Part shown: piece after piece, positions 60,068-64,000 of the stretch
How positions within the stretch are numbered: the stretch's first letter is position 1
Layout: each line of letters begins with the position of its first letter
From: Toxorhynchites rutilus septentrionalis
Lineage: Eukaryota > Arthropoda > Insecta > Diptera > Culicidae
Length of the DNA stretch: 64,000 nucleotides
Direction of reading: 5' to 3'
Assembly: GCF_029784135.1 (NCBI RefSeq)
Contig: NC_073746.1
Location: 91,834,564-91,898,563 of the forward strand
Program-made: the position numbers and the translations under genes
The notes under the pieces: model-generated
Seen by the model: the letters and a program-made list of their open reading frames with translations, nothing else
The model's database searches: none
What the model was told of the DNA's origin: nothing

Positions 60068-60701
60068 GCATTGTACGATACATTCTATCAGTTTTTGGTT
60101 GAATCTGTGTTCTATTAATTTAAAAAACAAAGATATTAAACATTTGGATTTTTTTGAATTAATTTGTTATGTTATTTTTAATCTGAGCAATATCACATCT
60201 CTCCCTCAGGCGCACCTTTTTGAGCATTTAAACCATAAAATTTACCTTAGGCTGGGCAACTACTTTGTCACACTCCACCTCGCTTCGTCATACCCCCTAA
60301 AATCGCTCATCTAATGAGTTACAATAAATGTTTACTCGAATTCGGATTTTCCAATTAACGCGGTTTTTTTCTCGGATTTTCCGATTTTTGCGCGTAAACC
60401 TGAGTAACATCACTTCTCTCTCTCAGTTCATATCTCTCCCTTTCAAGCTCCCTCAGAGCGTATGCCGCACCCCATCAGGATTCTCAAGAGGATTTTTATG
60501 TGACCTTTTTTTCTTTACGGGGAGTTTCCAATTAACGCGGATTTTCCAATTAACACGGTTTTTTTTACGCGGATTTTCGAATTAACGCGGTTTTTTTACG
60601 CGGATTTTCCAATTAACGCGGTTTTTTTTACGCGGATTTTCCAATTAACGCGGTTTTTTTTACGAGGTACGTATCCCCCGCGTAAAAAAAACCTGGGTGT
60701 A

Positions 60702-61170
60702 CATTGAATTTAATAAATAAATTGAGTGAAGATGAAAAAAAAGCTTTGATTAGTGTAGATAATATTTTTATTTCTAATTTGAAGATTTGAAAGTTTATAT
60801 AGAAAGCATAAATTTACTGCTACTTCATTCAAAGTATGCTCCATCGAACACCGCAGTTTTCAGGCAATACACGAATTTCATGCTGGTAAAAGACTGGTTG
60901 TTTTGAAGCAATTCAGTTATCGAACCAGTTTGCGATTACTTCGAAGGATCAAAACCGCATGGATCGAAACAAATTTTAATCTGATGGAGTAACAGGGGAA
61001 TACGACGGGTGAGGTAAAACTTCCCAGATCACTCTTTCATTATATGGAGTGCATCGAAAGTTCTCTCAAATATTTGATACGTTATTACCTACAAACGAAT
61101 GCAGATTTTTTGGACGTCTAAACAACACGTTTTGTTTACTTCTCAAAACATAACAACACCTGTGTGAGTG
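60702..61170. other. No supported feature
   Basis: AT-rich flank between Tigger and the next relic; nothing recognised. Confidence 0.4.
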
Positions 61171-61179
61171 TTCTCTGGA

Positions 61180-61450
61180 GGATCTGCCAAGAAGTGGATG
61201 TAAACCCGGTTCTAGTGACCCCAGATTGGACGAGAAAATTGTGATTTATATTCGTTATTATCGATCTGCCTCTATTTGTGACTTGACCAAAAAATTTGGT
61301 ACCAGCATCGGAATAATCCAGCGGATGAAGAAGTGACATGATTTGAAAACCTACAAAGGTCATAAGGTCATAAGCGTATTCTGAAAATCCATTATTATTT
61401 TCACAATAACGGAACACAAAGCTCGAAGCTCGTCAACTTTGATTCCAATC
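61180..61450 (+). pseudogene. Mariner-superfamily transposase N-terminal relic
   Basis: The plus strand reads SSDPRLDEKIVIYIRYYRSA then SICDLTKKFGTSIGIIQRMK K, a stop and HDLKTYKGHK. This is a helix-turn-helix of the type that opens Tc1/mariner-superfamily transposases, including the DD37E group. It then decays. No catalytic part or terminal repeat was found. Confidence 0.6.
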
Positions 61451-61639
61451 GAAGGAATGAACTCCAATTGTAAAAAAAATCACTGCAGAACATATACATA
61501 ATTTTTGTTTCCTTCAATTTTCTCCATATTATTCTATCATTCTAATTTGGGTGAAGACGAACACAACGAAACAAAGGCAGCTCAAATCTGACCGTCCGTT
61601 CTCTTGTGATGATGAATCATACGTACGAAAATAACCTTG

Positions 61640-64000
61640 ATTTTGAATGTAAGAACTAACCCAGCAATCATTGTTCTGCGTTCTTTTGTTCTGTTGCTTG
61701 AGTGTTATCGATAAGATTGATAAAATTGATATGATTGATGATTTTCTTAGTCGATTTTTTCGAATTTTTCTATTTATCTTAAATATTCTCCAAAGCTTGG
61801 GTGGAGATAAAATGATAAAGTATCGTAGATCATTGTATTTCGGGCAACCACACAGGAAGCATTCGACGGAGTTGCGAATTTGGCAGTGGTCACAGATTAG
61901 ATCGAAAGGTCGTCTGTTGAATCGGTGCGAGACCGAGCAATGATTGGTCCTCGAACCTGGCAATCCCCTTCACTTTTCTGAAGAACTGCCCTCTTCCTGC
62001 ACACCACCTTGCGGCCCAAAAAGTGCAAAAAGAGTTGGTGATCTATATCTTCACGTCGTCAAGTGACACCAAGTGGCTCAGTGTCGGGCAATATGTACTT
62101 CCTGACGGCCTGTACCCATGGGTGGTTAAACCTGGCCGTACCGATGGCATCAATGGCACTCGTCGAATCGGAGACGACCAGCAGTGGCTTGGAAGATGGA
62201 ATTGTGATAGCCTCGAAAATGCTAGCCACCACGACCGTGAAGACCTGGCAGTTTATTGCTGGAAATCATCCTATTATTGACGGTACCCTTGAGCCGTTCG
62301 AATATCTGATCTCGTTGAGACGATATTTTTCTACTATCGTGGGCTTGAAGTGTTCCAGCCGACCGGCCAATCTCGCCCCGGCTTGTTGTTCCTGATGCGC
62401 TTCTCCACGAGAACAGCCGGGAGCCTCCGGTTGTTTCTCCGGTATGGTTTGGAAATAGTTTTCCTCGAATTAAGTTTCCTAGACATAATTCCTTTGAGTA
62501 TTTTTCGACCACAAACTTCCCAGGTCCAGTTGCAACAATCTTCATGTGCTGAAGGTTTCTGTTGACTTCGGCTATCACGTGTCCGAGGGTCGCGAAGTAG
62601 CTGTTGGTGCACAAACTAGGTCGGAAGGCGAACTGCCGATAGTCCAATTTCCTATTTTCGGACAGAAAAGTGATCAGTCGTCTGTTCGCCATTCTTTCCA
62701 TGATTTTGAAAGTAAATTGGACGGCAGCCTTTGAAATTGTTGCTGCTTTGGCCGAGCTTAGGTGCGGGTGCTATAAGGGTGTGTCTCCAACCCTCGAGAA
62801 TTCATGTGCAGTCCACATGTCATTAAAGATACTGAGAAGAACGGACTATCCAAGCAAAGACAGCTGTTGACTCACCTTTGGCGGATTGTACGGGCGACGG
62901 GAAGTTCCTCGATGTCGAAGTTCCAGCTGAGGGAATTTTTGGGGTGGCCCACCGAGACCACAGAGTTGTTGAACGAAATGGTGTCCATTTCCTGTCGACG
63001 GGTGAACTCGGGGGATGGAGGATAATTCCGTGAAACACTCTCCGTGCGTGCTCGAAGTATCTGTCGGATCGCTAAATGGGGCTGCGTAGCCTCCTCTTCA
63101 TATTCAGCGCTTTACTCTGCGCAAAGACTCGCGTAGGGCTGGCTCTCGTTGATAGACGTCAAAAAACCAGATCTAGCTTACCCTTCTGGATTAACCGTAC
63201 TCTGATCGCACTCGATACCTGTTCATGGCAGCTCCTTCATCGGGCCTCGTTTGGTAATCGTTTGGCCGTATGGAGAAACTTTCTCTGTTTCTAGGTCTCC
63301 TGTTTGATGTCCTCGGACCACCAAAGAAGCGCTTTTTTTGCCCTAATGTTTGCACACCTCAGTTGCGATGATAAGCATTGAAGTCCACCAGAAAGATTTT
63401 GGGGTTCTCCAAGCCTTCTAACGTCTCCAGCAGTTTTCTTCGTAGTCCCGGGGTTGTAACACATGGTATCTACCAAACCAATGATGATCACCGGAATCGG
63501 AGTCTCGATTCAGACTGCTATTATCGGGAATTGGTTTTCGTAGATGGGGAGTGTTGCTCTGGACACCCGAAGCAATGGAGTGTTGCAAGACGGAGCCCCG
63601 TTTGTTGTGCCATTGGAATTTACCCTCGAGGATTTCCTGGATGTTTTTGGGGAAACTCGATCTACCTCTTGGAGTGCGATGCTGGAAATGCATTGCTCTC
63701 GATCAAGGATCTCCAGTTCTCCCAAGTTGTTGTACAGTTCATTGATATTCCATTGCAGGGTGAGGTTAGTGGATGTTTCGTAGGGCAGGCTTTGCTGCCG
63801 GTGGGCGGTGTGGCGGGGAATTGTCCTAATAGCTACGGCACTAATGCTTCGGCACTAATGCTTCGGCAATCGACAGATCGCAGAGAGGGATATTTTTTTA
63901 TATATCCCATTTATTTATTAGGCTCATTAGCATTTAGCTGTAACAGAGCCGGGTTTAATCGTGCACATGTACATATGTTTATGTTTCTATAAATTGTGAA
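61640..64000 (-). pseudogene. Jockey-like LINE ORF2, rearranged, runs off the window
   Basis: On the minus strand, from 63765: an endonuclease start LTLQWNINELYNNLGELEIL and IALQE; endonuclease and linker pieces in changing frames (LLWWSEDIKQ at 63300); a reverse-transcriptase start (MERMANRRLITFLSENRKLD then YRQFAFRP) at 62700; then, after a deletion that removes the rest of the RT and its active site, the C-terminus RFNRRPFDLICDHCQIRNSV then ECFLCGCPKYNDLRYF at 61920-61800. Ends of Jockey-clade ORF2 have this C-x2-C...C-P pattern. Many frameshifts show an old copy. Upstream ORF1 sequence would lie beyond base 64000. Confidence 0.75.

Larger units (their letters stand above)
57116..60699 (+). 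mobile_element. Complete pogo/Tigger-type transposon
   Basis: The 21-bp terminal inverted repeats are perfect: CACCCAGGTTTTTTTTACGC plus G at 57116, mirrored at 60679-60699. Both ends are flanked by TA (57114-57115, 60700-60701). Just inside are repeats of ACGCGGATTTTCCAATTAAC with GCGGTTTTTTT: about three at 57150-57245 and about seven at 60340-60660. The element is 3584 bp and encodes one transposase. Perfect terminal repeats and a nearly open frame indicate a young insertion. Confidence 0.93.

Overview
This is an AT-rich stretch of insect nuclear DNA, most likely from a culicine (Aedes-type) mosquito. The species call is inference from the repeats: tRNA-derived SINEs, a DD37E mariner relative, RTE- and Jockey-type LINEs, a LINE with an RNase H domain, Helitrons, TTAA-type MITEs and insect histone relics. 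There are no bacterial operons, ribosome binding sites or CRISPR arrays. The window is dominated by nested and decayed transposable elements.

The only host gene I can support firmly lies on the minus strand. It is the 3' end of a C2H2 zinc-finger gene, with exons at 51010-51216, 26657-26813 and 26391-26585, a stop codon at 26391-26393 and AATAAA at 26322-26327. Splice phases match, and two fingers are rebuilt exactly across the introns. The larger intron is 24.2 kb, filled mainly with mobile DNA, and separates the cysteines from the histidines of one finger. A short possible coding exon (550-861, minus) is unidentified.

Layout: 1.1-5.0 kb SINE, DD37E transposase relic and Helitron ends, including a tail-to-tail inverted pair; 7.3-11.6 kb a nearly complete LINE (ORF1 tail, endonuclease, reverse transcriptase, RNase H); 11.7-13.0 kb nested MITEs; 14.0-18.5 kb an RTE-type LINE split by a 1.8 kb segment that holds 103 units of GTAATA; 18.7-23.1 kb a mariner split by 3.7 kb of other DNA that holds two histone H2A relics; 23.5-25.3 kb a palindrome-repeat copy, then a SINE with target-site duplication; 26.3-26.8 kb zinc-finger exons; 26.8-51.0 kb the intron, with several copies of the palindrome-repeat family, a 95-bp minisatellite, two tandem Helitrons, a Tc1 derivative and hAT- and TTAA-type MITEs; 51.7-52.9 kb foldback repeats; 57.1-60.7 kb a complete pogo/Tigger-type element with one frameshift; 61.2-64.0 kb a mariner-like relic and a Jockey-like LINE.

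The most unusual signal is a dispersed family seen from 19 to 49 kb. Its copies begin with a hairpin-prone GGTTGTGTCC-type end followed by TTGACGTAG, end in a 16-bp palindrome of the type GACGTAGGACTACGTC, carry a 95-bp tandem array, and contain pieces of replication-dependent histone genes lying antisense to the element: H2A, a perfect histone 3' stem-loop, and possibly H2B. I do not know a described family that matches.
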